Shown one piece after another: positions 37,501-49,865 of a DNA stretch of 64,000 bases. The position numbers were made by a program, and so were the translations under genes. This DNA is from Nymphaea colorata (lineage: Eukaryota > Streptophyta > Magnoliopsida > Nymphaeales > Nymphaeaceae), in the NCBI RefSeq assembly GCF_008831285.2, contig NC_045145.1, forward strand, positions 12,400,802 to 12,464,801, read 5' to 3'. Position 1 is the first letter of the stretch. The number at the start of each line of letters is the position of its first letter. The notes under the pieces were generated by a model that saw only the letters and a program-made list of their open reading frames with translations, was not told where the DNA came from and searched no databases.

Positions 37501-38394
37501 TCATCTATATTTGCTGCTACTTCTTCTACATCGGTATCTTCACTTTGTTTTGTTTTTCACTTCAAGCCTCTTGAAAAGGCTAGCCCCTTTCTCTCTTGAG
37601 TGCATAGGACACTTGAACATGCTTTTTTGTGGGGGAGACTCTACCTATCTTCATAATTGTTGATGGTGTAGTAGAACAAGGAGGCAATAGGATGATCTAT
37701 AAAGACTTGATCATTGGTTCTGCATGCATTGTATTTTCTCCTAAAATTGGTAGCCAGTTGAAGGGGTTTGTGAAGAAAGGGATTAGGAGCATTTTATCAC
37801 CTCCTCCTATGCATCAATGTACCAGTGCAATTTTTGAAATTATGATCTTATGTTGCTTTTCAGGATTTGTGGATTAATTGGAAAACTTTAGATACGGATT
37901 TGCATTTGAGTTTGTATAATTAAACTTGTTTAGGTATGAAGCTCAATTTGTGATGACACATGTACAGGGTTCATCTCTTTTTTTTCTTCATTTTTTTATT
38001 GCAGATAGTTGAATTTGGCATCCTTCATATATTTCTGCTATGTATTCTTGACGTACTTTTAAAAATTTAAGTTATTCAACCGCTGTTTGTAGGACCTCTC
38101 AAGTATTGGTGCAGAAGAAGCAAAGTTGATGTGCTCGTTTCCAACTTAAACTCATGGAATGACAATGCTGTTTCTAGTTCTTTAGGAGAGGAAGGAAAAA
38201 AAGAAGAGGAAAAGATAGGAGAAGATAAAAAAGAAAAAAAACAAGAGAAAAGAATAACAGATGCCGTCAGGAGCATCCCATTAGGTTTGATCGAGTCGAG
38301 TGATGTGCCAGGCCGCACCCGCATCAGTGCGGGTCTGCCACCATAGTTCGTTTACCCATGTGACTTACTTTATAACATGTTATATTACATATGC
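34600..38394. other. AT-rich noncoding stretch after the B3 exons
   Basis: The part right after 34600 should be the next intron of the VAL-type gene, but I could not find the exon with the end of the B3 domain. Short frames occur at 35477-35662, 36687-36947 and 37629-37877 without recognised domains. A short (ag)n run lies at 37081-37100. There are several T-rich patches and ataaaa/aataaa words, but nothing that fixes a transcript end. Confidence 0.5.
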
Positions 38395-38845
38395 AAAACA
38401 TAATTTACTATATATGTATATATATGTTACGTAACATATATAATACACACACGCGCACACACACACACATATATATATGTATATATGTAGAATACATTTA
38501 TGTATATATTACATATATGTAATACATGTAGTATATTGTGTATATAATGTGTACATATAGTTGTATGTATATACTATTATAGTATATGTCGTAAATAGTA
38601 TATAGTTATATGTATATGCATATATAACTATTATAGTTATATATATGTATATTACATAAATATTATATATAATTGTATATAATGTATATATGACATCATA
38701 AATGTAGTATATTACTATGTAACATGTACGCACATGTATAATATATATATAATACGTAAAATATATGATGTATATGATATATGTATATTTATAATATCCG
38801 TATACATTAACATATAACATGTAGGTAACTATGTGATTTATACGT
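38395..38845. repeat. TA/CA-rich low-complexity tract
   Basis: About 450 bp of irregular atatat, gtatat and acacac words with mirrored blocks such as tatgttacgtaacata and cgcacacacacac. The composition makes any strand able to fold back. The open frame on the minus strand through it consists almost only of Tyr, Ile and Thr and is an artefact. Confidence 0.9.
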
Positions 38846-40839
38846 ATTACGTATTAGACATACTAAGCATTCATGCAGAACAAACATAAATGCTAAACAT
38901 GATAAGATTGGTAACTGAGCATTCTTGGTGTCCCTCAAGGCCAGTGCACTCACAGTGACAACACCTGAGTTTGGAAACTGGTCCCAAGCAGGAGTAGCAG
39001 AATTACGAACGGGGCTTGGAAGTGCATTGGAAGGCAAAAAGTAAGGTGCTTTTGAAGTGTCTTGAGAGCACTATTTAAAGAAATAAGCCAGCTTCCTTTG
39101 TGACCAGAACTGTGCTTCCCATTCAGGCAACTGATGCAAGCTTCTTTTTTCAGTAAAATCTAGATTCCTAATGTAATCAAATGCTATTTTATAAATCTTT
39201 GCCCAAGCTTAAAACTTAATTATTCAAAAAGTTTGGAGTTTGAAACTTGAATGTTTGATCTTTGTTTATAAGTTATATTTTTTGCTGACTAGTTGTTTCT
39301 TAACTTGCTACTTTGGCTCTCGTTTGCTTCGTGATCTACTTTTGGGTCACTTCCAGTTCATTTCTTGGTTCCTACTTCCGAAAATTTGTAGGGGTCTCTC
39401 TACTCGCTCCTGATTCCATACTAACCCTGGTCCCAAGAACAGAGGCAAATGTGAACAAGTGCTTGGTGTTTTAACTAACTGGAAATAATTATGCTTTAGA
39501 TAACTTATTCCTTATCGTCTTGTTATGATGAAAACGAGCTAAAATGCATAGATAATGAAGAGACAGACAATGCAGCTCAAAGGTTGATGATTTTAATTGT
39601 TAATATGTTCATCAATTAGTTTCTCATTTTGCATTCCTCTAGCACATGCTAATTTAGTGCTTCTATTCGAAATATACACACATGAATAAGCATTTTATGA
39701 TTAAGTTGGTCATAAAGAACTGTTTTTTCTTCTTGTGTTATGTAAATTTCTTTTTTTCCCAAACTAATTACTTATATACTCTCTAGTCTCTGCTTTCAAA
39801 TGAAATCATTCTGGGTGTATCTTGCAAGCAGGACATGTTCAGCGATTCATGTAAATTTGAAGTTCATTTCCTTCTTGTCAACATTCTCCATTATGTTATT
39901 GTGTATTTCCCACATTAACTTATGACAGTCTTGTTCTTACTTGGTTTTTCTCTTCTCCAACTTGGCTGCCTATTAAGTACATGATGTGCATCCAGCTTTC
40001 TACCCATATATTGGTGCTGTTTGTAATGTTAAATTAATCAGTGGTGATCACAATGCCTCTCTGACATGATAATACTGTGATTTGTTAGTGAGCTAAGAAA
40101 AAGTTGGCTTTGTTTGATTTAAGTGGTTTTTTTATTAATAAATATTGCTACAATTATTGCTGTTATCACATTTATTCAGCAATTTGACATGATTTTGAGC
40201 CGTTCAAGAATGACCCTGGCTGGAATTATACTTTATTTCACGGTACTGAAATCCATGGATAACAGCAATTTTTGTTCCTCGTTGACTGTTTCTTAATTCT
40301 TCTGTCTTATTTTATGCTATTTTATTGAACCCTTTTCTTGTGTCCTGCTTCAAAATCTTTTTGAAGCCTTTCTTAAGGTGTCAGGTCCTTAAAGCAGGTG
40401 AGCTCATTGACGTTCTTCTGAAAAAGTATGACTTTTGTTGTTTAAATATGTCAAGAGCATTTGATATATGTTTATTGTTGCTATTCCTTTTTCTCTTTTT
40501 ATCATTAGACAAAATCATGTTCTGAAAGACTGTGCTATGGAAAGGAAAGTGTAGTGCAAGCAGATCTAGGTCTTGCGCCAAAAGATGCAAAGCTTGATAA
40601 ATATGCTATCAGCTGTATGTTTATTTTTCTTCTTGTTTATCTAGTCACCTCTAGAATGTCATTTTTTAGCTATCATCTCTGTTATCAAATTTCGGGAATT
40701 AGATGCATCAGGGCAGCAGGTTTGTATTCTGAGTTCTACATGTGCCACTTGGGAGAACGATGATTGTGAAAACCGGTTTTCCATAATCTTTTCCTGTTTT
40801 GTTTATTTTGGGTAGTAGATTCTGCATCGGAGAAATTGA
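38846..40839. other. AT-rich intergenic or intronic DNA with one exon-like patch
   Basis: The plus strand at about 38934-39043 has an open patch reading LKASALTVTTPEFGNWSQAG, continuing LRTGLGSALEGKK to a possible aag|taagg donor. The PEFGNW word fits the PxFGxW core of NOI/RIN4-type proteins, but the neighbouring residues do not, so this is only a weak hint. Elsewhere I see T-rich noncoding DNA, with short frames at 40325-40525 and 40554-40763 that carry no recognised domain. Confidence 0.35.
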
Positions 40840-42045
40840 AGATAGTGCCATCGACATGGAATAATAGGTCGAAGAAAAGGATGCCTTGTTGAACGAGTCG
40901 ATGGTGGCCAAAACGCAATGGGGGGTCAAGGTGCACAATGACCCTAGGGAGAGTACCCAGACCAGGAGGCTGAAATTGCCATGCGGCCAGCATTGGAGAG
41001 AACTGAACCTTTGGCAGAACTTGAGGGCGGTGACGCAGTGGACTCTCTGACACACGCTTAAAGCATGAAGGTGCCAGGACAAAGGAGGAGAACTAGACTC
41101 ACGCCTGGCAGGACACTGCCCTGACTTTCGAGCTGGAACAGGAAAAGAGAACCTAGGTTGGTCTCTTCAAGCAAAAAATGCAGTTGATGTTGCCCACGCT
41201 AGCCAGGGCCAGCGACTGCATAGCAATCGAGGAGGTCATTCCGCCACCAGTGGACCCAAGGAATGCCCTCAGCCAGTGATTACAACACTTGTCTCCTAAG
41301 GAAAGGTGAGTACGTTTCAAGCACGGCTAGTGCATCACGTGCGGAGCCAAATGGGGGCGGCTACATGAGTGTAACCATCCGACGACCTGCTAGAAGAAGC
41401 TGCACCACTGGCTCTTCCAGAGCTGCCAAAGGAGAAGGGCAGAGGTGTGATTGTTACCTCTTCCGTTGCACAACCAGCCCAGTTAAAGGCAAACTGCAGG
41501 CAGCCCACACTCTCTATCTCTGTTTTGTGCCTGGCTGTGAGGACAACGCCGGCCAAGGAGACCCCAGCAACTGTGGTGAATGTAAAAGGATATGTCGGCA
41601 CTGCTGGAGCAGTTTGGCTCGTTGAGGGCGGGTCTGCTCAAGCCATCTTGAGTCAGCAGGGGGCTCGAATGGGGGTCAACACAGGAGGGCCCTTCTGCGT
41701 GCCTAGAGACATTGGGAAAAACAGGGTGCAGGGTCGACAACTCCATGCAAGCCTGTTTATTTTTGTTGGATGGGGGCCAGGCATTGAACTTGACACTTGA
41801 CAACCCTCGGCTAAAGTGACTCAGCAAGGATTCCTCCGACCTCCTTGAAAGAATAAGTAGGATCCTTGGGGAGGGTAGTGAAAGGGTGACCATATACGAC
41901 TCGGGAACCAACGGCCCATCATGAATGCCTTGAGTTTTGAGAGAACCACCTCATACCAAGGTAAGGGGGCAACCAGTGTGAGGTGAACAGATGGGCCAAG
42001 ACTGCTGAGCTGGCGAAAGAGGATGACTAGCGCACAGCTTAACAA
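40840..42045. other. GC-richer unassigned block with overlapping open frames
   Basis: Composition rises above the neighbours, and frames stay open on both strands (for example plus 41447-41800, minus 41483-41911, plus 41263-41625). None shows a conserved domain. Words such as SSVAQPAQLKANCRQP and NVKGYVGTAGAVWLVEGG suggest former coding DNA, possibly a retroelement, but this is a guess. The block ends just before the left border of the duplicated segment. Confidence 0.35.
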
Positions 42046-42450
42046 AGTGCGTGATTGAATTATAGGTTATAATAAGTATAACCAATCACAGGTTTGATTA
42101 CTAGCCTGAAGCAAGATATAAGCATCTGAAATATATGTGCAGCATACTAAGTGCATGATTGAATTTTTATACTCATGTACAGGCCTGAATGTGACAAACA
42201 ACATTTAGGAAGCACTTTGATAAAAGTGAAATCCATTCAATTGATTAAAACATCAATAGAATATGTTATGAAACATTGCCAAAAGAAAGCTCATTAAATT
42301 CATGTTCTTTTGTTGCAATGATTTTCGATTGTTGATTTTTGGCTTTGCCTTTTTATTATTGGGTAAATCATTAAGCTAATAAAATTCCACAACAACTAAC
42401 AGGATATTATGTATCAAGCCAAAATTGCTAGTAGTAGTTACAATACACAC

Positions 42451-42580
42451 CAGGGATGGATGTTTTAAGAAATTCAAACATTGATATGTAAATTTAATAA
42501 ATTTTAGTTTAACTTATATAAAAAATTTGAAAAATTCTATTTTGGTGCCTATTAAAATTTTGAAACTATGGTTTGGTTCT
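42451..42580. mobile_element. decayed hAT-type MITE (copy A version)
   Basis: It begins cagggatggatgttttaaga and aligns through attgatatgtaaattta and attttgaaactatggtttgg with the better preserved element at 55249-55449. Its right terminal repeat and some of the left end are lost. Presence at the same place in both segments shows it was inserted before the segment duplicated. Confidence 0.65.
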
Positions 42581-42996
42581 GACCACACATTTTAACATAT
42601 AGAGCACTGATATGCTTGTGCAAGTAATGTTGATCTTATTTTTCTTGTGGATTAAATATTTGAGTACCGGTTATGCTATAAGTCGCCAAAGAAATGATTG
42701 TCAAATAATACACTTTTTGGCACCTTCAGTCTTACATAGAAATTAAGCTCTCTTTTTGTGCAGTTTAACCGCTAACATGTATCTGTCTGTTTTGGCTTGC
42801 TTCCTTCTATGTGCTTTTGAAGGGTTGAGTCAATTCTTGGCAAACATCACCATGTATATCAGCATTAGTTAATTGCAGCTCTGCTGATATTTCTCCATTG
42901 CACAGATTGATTTTGCTTCACAATTAGTTCCCCAGCAAGCTGTTCATGCAACATAAATTCTGCTTTTGACTAACAAGTAACAAGTAATACAATGAA

Positions 42997-43185
42997 ATGA
43001 CAGAGAGCCTTTCTTTCACTTCTGTTTTGAGAAATTTGGTGGTGATTCTGCCATCGACTGTTGAATGTTTGTTTCTTAGTCCTGATCAAGCAGCAACAGG
43101 ATGCATTACTTGCCTCAAATTAATCCCAAAGTTCTTTCATCAATTCAAAAGTTCCAGCATAACCGAGAAACCATTTGTAAACTAG
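42997..43185 (+). other. small open frame shared by both segment copies (copy A)
   Basis: A 62-residue frame begins MTESLSFTSVLRNLVVILPS and continues through TGCITCLKLIPKFFHQFKSS. Copy B has a counterpart at 55795-56043 with the same layout and no frameshift between them over 60 residues, ending next to a gtactatg donor-like site. It may be an old exon or a chance frame kept by recent duplication. No family is recognised. Confidence 0.3.
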
Positions 43186-43247
43186 GTACTATGTGTTGGT
43201 GGTGATGCATGAGTCTTTTTCTTGGTCTTGCAAAGTTGTCAATTGCC

Positions 43248-44990
43248 CACCTGTTTTTTTAAAAAAAAGTTGTTTTTAATTAGTTTTTTATACTGTTTGT
43301 TTATTTTTCAACAAGAATATAATTTTTCATATTTTATGTTGATTCACAAAGAAGTCATTTAAATCACCAGATCGGCCGACAACATGGAATTTGCTAGGCA
43401 ACTTCATCCACTCGTTTCAAAAGCTGATTTTGTCAAGTCACGAGCAAATTTCGAACAAATTTCAAAGTCAAGGTTAATGTACATGTCATTCAAAGTTCAA
43501 GGCCAGCCAGTCTTTGAAGAATTTGCCAGTTAGCAAGACAACAAAGCTTTGGCTTTGCCATTTCGTACTTTCAAGACATCGCCATCTCACCATGATGGCT
43601 AGCTGTACTGAGTGCCCATTGATTAAAAAATCAGACAGTAAATTAATGGTTGATGAATGAGATCTTATATTTTATTACTCAACAACTCCATTCATATTTT
43701 CCCCTGTAGTAAGGGCAAGCAATGGAGCAAGGCAGAAATGGTCTCATCAGCCAGAAGGACAATCGATATGTTCCCCTTGTAGTGATTGACACAATTAACT
43801 ACTTACAGAAGGCAGTTGGTGTGCAAAATAATCTGAACATCATCATCAAATATAGAAGAAAAGCAATGTTCTCTTGCATGTGCGTCATCCCATAATCAGT
43901 TTGGTCATGCAATGGCAGGAAAAGTCAATCTAATTATATATGCATGTCCTCCTTAGAAGTAGTTTTGCAGCATGGATATTTTTTGAGTGTCCCACGAATC
44001 TATCCCACAATTGGAGCAGGTTTGTAAAATAATAGTTCTAGTGCTCAAATGAACCTTTCTCAATCTTTGGGGCAAATTCATGGGACACTTACAAAGTGTC
44101 TCTACCGTTAAATGATCCCTTAAGTCATAATAATACACACCAAGCTTTTATGGACTTCTCAATAATACAGTTATGTCTTTGATCTATTAGAAAACCTAGT
44201 GGCAACTGACGATGACTGTGGACGAGTGTAATGGCCATGCGCTGCACAGCGCATTTACTTAGATTGATGCCTTTGGCATTCAAGACGCTGGGCAGAGTAG
44301 GTCAGCGATAAATGCAGCTGACTCACTCAATATGAGTCAATTCTTTGGAGGTCTTCGGTAGGAAATTCTACTTAATCCTCATCATATTTACATCCATGAT
44401 AAGCCTTAGGTCTGAACATGACTTTTGAATATTATCGCATCTTCGGATAAAGAAAAAATTAAAAATCCAAATTTCCTTTCAGAAAAAAATGAATTGAAGA
44501 ATATAAAAATTAATTAACAATAAAAAAGAAATATCACATAAGGAAAGAACTACGTCGAGTTTGTCCACTGAATGGAAGCATTTAATATACTTGAAATGCA
44601 TGTCTCGTCCCTTTCCAGCCGATTTGACTTTTAAATACCCAACTAAATCTGAATCTAACTTTTAAACACACAGTCGGTTGCCTCAGCTACTTGGCCAAAG
44701 GGAGACGTCCTCAGCCCTTGTTTCTCTGTGCAACCATGGTGAACAAAGTTGAAAAAATATATGAATCAATAGGCATTCATATTCAACACAGCCAGCCACA
44801 ACAGTGTGACTGCGATGCTGAAAAAAAAATCAGCTTTTGAAATGATTGGATAAAGTTGGCCTAACTCCAGTCCGGTGGTTTAGATGATGTAGTTGCGAGT
44901 CAAAACAAAATACTAAAAGTTATATTATTTTTAAACATAATTGAACAAGGTATAAAAACTAATAAAAAAACAATAACAGGTGGACAGAAT
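43248..44990. mobile_element. long-inverted-repeat element, copy A
   Basis: The left arm (about 43248-43425) begins cccacctgttttt and includes atataatttttcatatttta, then cactcgtttcaaaagctga. The right arm (about 44826-44990) is its imperfect reverse complement, with aatcagcttttgaaatgatt and a final aacaggtgga. The arms are about 165-190 bp and enclose about 1.4 kb without a recognised coding region. Long terminal inverted repeats fit a nonautonomous Mutator-like or foldback element (inference). A small frame on the minus strand at 43953-44138 shows no transposase motif. Confidence 0.55.
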
Positions 44991-46007
44991 CAAATTTATT
45001 TAGTCATTTTTTCACTGTAGGCGTTTTTTCACTCTTTTTTATTGTCAAACTGCTTGTTTCAACTTTCTAATTCCTATCTATTTCTTATCCATTTTTTTAA
45101 TGTCACCTTATTAGTTCCTCATTTATTTGATTTTTCTTTGACTTTTAAGTTTTTTCCATTTTTTCTAAAAATGTACAATATTTTCCATTATTTTTATCAG
45201 TTTTAAGCTCGTCCATGAGAAAAAGCTCCTCCATTTAAAAGGAAAAAACAATCTTTGTGACTATGGTCGAAGCGCAGCTTTGGGAATCTTAAAAAAAAAT
45301 TTCAAATTGGCAACTTTCATTTGGGACTGAATAGAGTGGAAAACTGGTAAAGTAAAATAAGATAAGGGCCGCCAACAGAAAGTCTCATTGATGTGATCAT
45401 TAGTTGTGTGGCTGGATTTGGAATTGTGAGGCAATATGTTTCAAAGCAGTAGACCTGAGTCTTCTTCAATTTGTAAAGAAACGTGCAAATTTTCTAGAAG
45501 TCAATCCATACATAAATTAAAGACCTACCTTCTTCTTCTGTAAGTGCATGTTTTGCATAGAAAATTGGACAGACATGGTAACCACCGGCCGGTCACCTTT
45601 TCTGCTTACCTTTCTTTTGTGTTTGTCCTCCTTCACCTTCATTGTGGTTTTCTATCAAGGGGAGGCTCCCTCAGCCCTTGTTTCTCTGAGCAACGTGACT
45701 GTTCGCATTGCTGTCTTTCAAATCCCTCGTCACTAAAGACCCTCATAATGTGTTATCAAATTGGAATTCCAACATCTCCTTCTGTGACTGGACTGGAGTT
45801 TCATGTGGTCGTGGTTCACAAAGGGTAGTTGCTCTGAACCTCTCTGAAAAGGCACTTTAAGGTACTCTCTCCCCATACATCATCAATCTCTCCATCTTAC
45901 AGGTCCTTGATCTCTCAAACGACAGTTTCCATGGTCAACTTCTCGTTGATTTTAGTCGTCTCCCTCTATTAGAGAATCTTTTCATATGCAAAAACAATTT
46001 TGAAGGG

Positions 46008-47954
46008 TTGAACCCGCAAACACTGAGCCATTGTCCTTGTATCCAAGTACATTCCGTAATAGAAAACAAATTTTATGGAAGCATTCCAGAGTTCCTAGGC
46101 AGTTTGCTGGACACTTTTGCCAACCTCTCAAAGCTGGAGCACCTTAATATTGGTCAAAATCATATGCACAGGAACATCCCTTCCCAGTTGGGAAGCATAA
46201 CCCGCTTGACATTATTTATTGTGGAAATGAACAATCTCATTGGTACACTGCCTAAGAGCTTGTTTAACCTATCTGCTATTGAGACTTTGAGTTTCATGAC
46301 CAACCAACTAACAGGGCATCTCCCAAACGATGCTGGCTGCTTCCTGCCCAATCTCCAAGGACTATATATGGGTACAAACAATTTTGATGGCCTGCTCCCG
46401 GTTTCTCTTTCTAATGCTACAAGACTTCAACTTCTTGCTGCAGAAAACAATGAATTTAGTGGTACGACACCATTAGAATTAGGTAGTCTGTCACAACTCA
46501 GGCACCTTATCCTTTGGGGAAATATGTTGACCAATGTCCCTGACAACCATGAGCTCTCCATTCTCACATCCTTCACCAACAAGCGACTGCTAGAGGAAGT
46601 TGATCTGTCACAAAACCTTCTGAATGGCATTTTTCCGGCCTCTATTGGAAATCTGACAACTACCTTGTGGAGACTTCATCTTCCCTCTAATCTGATTGAA
46701 GGTACTATCCCATTCGGCTTACCCAACTTGAACAAGTTAATTTCCTTATATTTGAGTTCCAACAAAATAAAAGGGCTCATTCCACCAAATATAGGACAGA
46801 TGCACAGCTTACAGCTGTTGTATCTTGATAACAATGCATTAGAAGGCCCCATCCCACTATCGATCTACCAGTTGGTCCGCATGTATGTTCTTTATATTGA
46901 TCACAACATGCTAATTGGGTCAATTTCAAGCTCTATAAACAATTTCACTAGTTTGCAAGAGTTGGATCTAACATCAAACAATTTGTCATCAACACTACCA
47001 CCTAGTATTTGTGAGTTGAAGGACTTGTTGAAGCTATACTTGCGGCACAACTCCTTCACTGGTCACCTGCCTTTGGGTCTCGGGAATTTTGCCATGATGA
47101 ACCACATGGATATCTCTGCAAACAAGCTGAGTGGGAAGTTGCCTGCATCATTATCAAAGCTCCAAATGCTAGAGTATTTGAATCTCTCTCGGAACACATT
47201 TGATGGTCACATTCCTGAACAACTTGATCACATGCTAAACCTTGACACTATTGACCTTTCCCATCACAATCTTTCCGCTGAGATACCAAAATCATTGGAG
47301 AAACTTCAACACATCCAAGTCTTGGACTTGTCCTTCAATCTATTGGAAGGAGAGATTCCAACTGGTGGAATGTTTGCAAACCTTTCTGCCGAGTCGTTCC
47401 TAGGGAACTATGCACTTTGTGGAGCTCGCAAATTCCATGCTCTATTGTCCTTAGACAAAACAGAGAGGCAAAATAACAGCAATGCGGCCAGAGTCATTGC
47501 CGCTTGCACAATTGGAGGCTCAGCACTTTTGGTCTTTGTTTGGACACTCATTGGTATCTCATGCTGTAGAAAGAGGGGGTTGTCGAAATGTCCTTATGAC
47601 ATTGAAAGATTACAAAAATTTACACCCCCAGTGATTTCTTCCAGAGAGCTATTGCATGCAATGAGCAATTTCAGTGATGCAAACGTTCTTGGGAGTGGAA
47701 GCTTTGGTTCAGTGTACAAAGGAATTCTAGCAGATGGAATGACAGTGGCTGTTGAGGTCCTTAATTTGTCATTTGAGGAAGCATCTAAAAGTTTTGACAT
47801 TGAATGCACTATCTTGCACCAAATCAGGCACCAAAACCTTGTTAAAGTCATTAAGTCACTTGAAGTCTATCTACATTCGGGTGCCCATCACTTAAATCTC
47901 TTCCAAATATTGGATATGTCACCATTGTTACTCAGAGACAATACTTCATTGTGA
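46008..47954 (+). CDS. longest surviving frame of pseudogene A (LRR, TM, start of kinase)
   Basis: A 648-residue frame covers about a dozen and a half LRRs of the LxxLxLxxNxLxGxIP type (for example FANLSKLEHLNIGQNHMHRN), a hydrophobic transmembrane helix around residues 493-515, a cysteine pair CCRKRG after it, and the glycine loop LGSGSFGSVYKG around residue 564. It ends early in the kinase because of the 31-bp deletion. It could in principle give a receptor without a kinase, but it lacks the signal peptide in frame, so secretion is doubtful. It is best treated as part of the pseudogene. Confidence 0.6.
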   Translation: MNPQTLSHCPCIQVHSVIENKFYGSIPEFLGSLLDTFANLSKLEHLNIGQNHMHRNIPSQLGSITRLTLFIVEMNNLIGTLPKSLFNLSAIETLSFMTNQLTGHLPNDAGCFLPNLQGLYMGTNNFDGLLPVSLSNATRLQLLAAENNEFSGTTPLELGSLSQLRHLILWGNMLTNVPDNHELSILTSFTNKRLLEEVDLSQNLLNGIFPASIGNLTTTLWRLHLPSNLIEGTIPFGLPNLNKLISLYLSSNKIKGLIPPNIGQMHSLQLLYLDNNALEGPIPLSIYQLVRMYVLYIDHNMLIGSISSSINNFTSLQELDLTSNNLSSTLPPSICELKDLLKLYLRHNSFTGHLPLGLGNFAMMNHMDISANKLSGKLPASLSKLQMLEYLNLSRNTFDGHIPEQLDHMLNLDTIDLSHHNLSAEIPKSLEKLQHIQVLDLSFNLLEGEIPTGGMFANLSAESFLGNYALCGARKFHALLSLDKTERQNNSNAARVIAACTIGGSALLVFVWTLIGISCCRKRGLSKCPYDIERLQKFTPPVISSRELLHAMSNFSDANVLGSGSFGSVYKGILADGMTVAVEVLNLSFEEASKSFDIECTILHQIRHQNLVKVIKSLEVYLHSGAHHLNLFQILDMSPLLLRDNTSL

Positions 47955-48091
47955 TCTGAAGTCACGTAATGTACTTCTAGACGAAAGCATGACTGCATAC
48001 ATTAGTGATTTTTTCATTGAAAAGTTCATAGGTGGTCACAAGTCATCGACTCTTACCACCACCCATGGAACCATTGGATACATTGCTCCAG

Positions 48092-48573
48092 GTACTATCT
48101 CTTAATGTGTTTTCTTTTTGTCAATTTTGACTTTGTCGTTCTGCGGGTATTATAGTCCGTTTCTTTAGATCAACACACCTTGGCTTCCCGTTCTCTTATG
48201 TGTGTGTGCATTCTCTCTCTTCAATAATGCTCTCATAGATAGATTGAGTAAGGGAGGGGTAGTGTATGGGAGGGGTCCAGGAGGAGTGAGGTGAAATAAA
48301 GAGAGATAAAGAGAGTTAGAAGTTTTGCCAGTTCTAGCGGGTTGTTTTCTCTTGTTTATTTCTCTCCCTCTTCATATATATATATATATGAATTGGAATG
48401 GCAGACTACCTCTAGATGTCTCTCTTTTATTTTGTATCACTAAAAACATTTTAAATAAATACATTGATGATAGTTAATTGCTTGGCTACAGTTTTAAGCA
48501 TTGCGATTGTTTTTACAAACACAAAAAAATTTTTAAAAAAAAGGTCATTAGCCACATGGGTAGCCAGATATAC

Positions 48574-48658
<85 letters not shown>

Positions 48659-49865
48659 GATCAGTAGAACCCAGATCAAAACATGTCAGGGACAAAACCA
48701 GACCCTTTAACTATGTTATTTAAAGTGTTTTTTTTTTAATCTAACCATATCAATATAAACTTAAGGATAGGTTGACACAAAATATATATGTAGTTGATCA
48801 TTTCTTAGGTTTTACTAGTGCTTTTGTAATTAGCAAAAGTACATGGCTATTTTTGCATCAACATTTTGATCGTAGAAAATTCAACTTTTTTTATAAAAAC
48901 AACTTGACTCAAAGCATATTTTATATCAAAATAATTTTTATAAATATATTAGGATTTTTATGTTTTATTTAAAATATTTTTGAAGCAAAATATTAAAGTG
49001 TCTGGTTTTTACCAATTCCTCTCTCTCTCTCCCCCCCTGCATATATATATATATATATATTGGCCCTTTCTTGTGTGGTCTAGGTAATTATGCTCTTATG
49101 TGTGTGTCTGATTTGCAATATAATATCAATAAATATAATAATTGTTGTGCAAACATTCATGATCCATCTAATCATCACGATTCGATAGTTCATACATAAA
49201 GGCATCCACAAGCAGTTCCTACCCCAATAATGTAAAGGCCATTGATTAACTATTCTACCTGGACGAACTATTTGTTTTTCATACGGCTTGTGGTGTTGCA
49301 TAATAGTTTTTGCTTTACTTTGTGCTCATGTACACAAATATGCGTTGGTAACATGTTCTCAACAAGCAATAGTCTTCAATTGATCTTTTTCCTTTAACAT
49401 AAGTTGTAATTTTTTCTCCTTTTTTGTATTAAAAATCCCGAATCACGCATGCCTGTATACCAAATGGCTTAAGATTGGCTGACAATTGACACTATTAAAT
49501 AATTCACACAATTTTTGAGATATTTAGGAGAACCTGGAGATATGTCACATGAGAATTAAAACAACACCATACAATTAATGAATCTCCACCAACCTCACAG
49601 GCTCCACAATAAAAAAAAAATGGATACATGTTTGATTTCCTTTAAGGGTACTTGAACATCAGCGATATTGGACTTCAGTTCTAAATAATAAGCTTGTATT
49701 CTTTTTAGATGTGTATCAGAATACAAAAAGAGAAAGGCAGGATTGGAGGTTCAATTGTTCTTAAGTCCATTAAGGAGCAATCAATGCTATTGTGTCATGC
49801 ATTACCATTATCCAATTATTTTGCACTCGCTAATCATGTATAATATTGTTGAATGGTTGAATTAG
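48092..49865 (+). other. intron of pseudogene A
   Basis: A 1774-bp intron interrupts the kinase between the activation segment APE Pro and Glu codons (phase 1), the usual single intron position of this subfamily. It is longer than the copy B intron (1326 bp), mainly because of a (TA)n expansion at 48586-48656 and another AT run near 49040-49060. Both introns share long stretches, for example ttaaagtgttttttttt and caacaagc-atagt-ttcaattg words. Confidence 0.75.
48586..48656. repeat. (TA)n microsatellite in the intron of pseudogene A
   Basis: About 70 bp of uninterrupted TA follow a (tacatacatacat) stretch. The matching place in copy B (near 61541) has only a short TA run, so the expansion came after the segment duplicated. 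Frames read through it on both strands are artefacts. Confidence 0.95.

Noticed and set aside
38509-38820. 103-residue minus-strand frame
   Set aside because: Almost only Tyr, Ile and Thr from TA/CA low-complexity DNA.
48464-48695. Frames crossing the (TA)n tract
   Set aside because: Alternating Tyr-Ile artefacts within the intron of pseudogene A.
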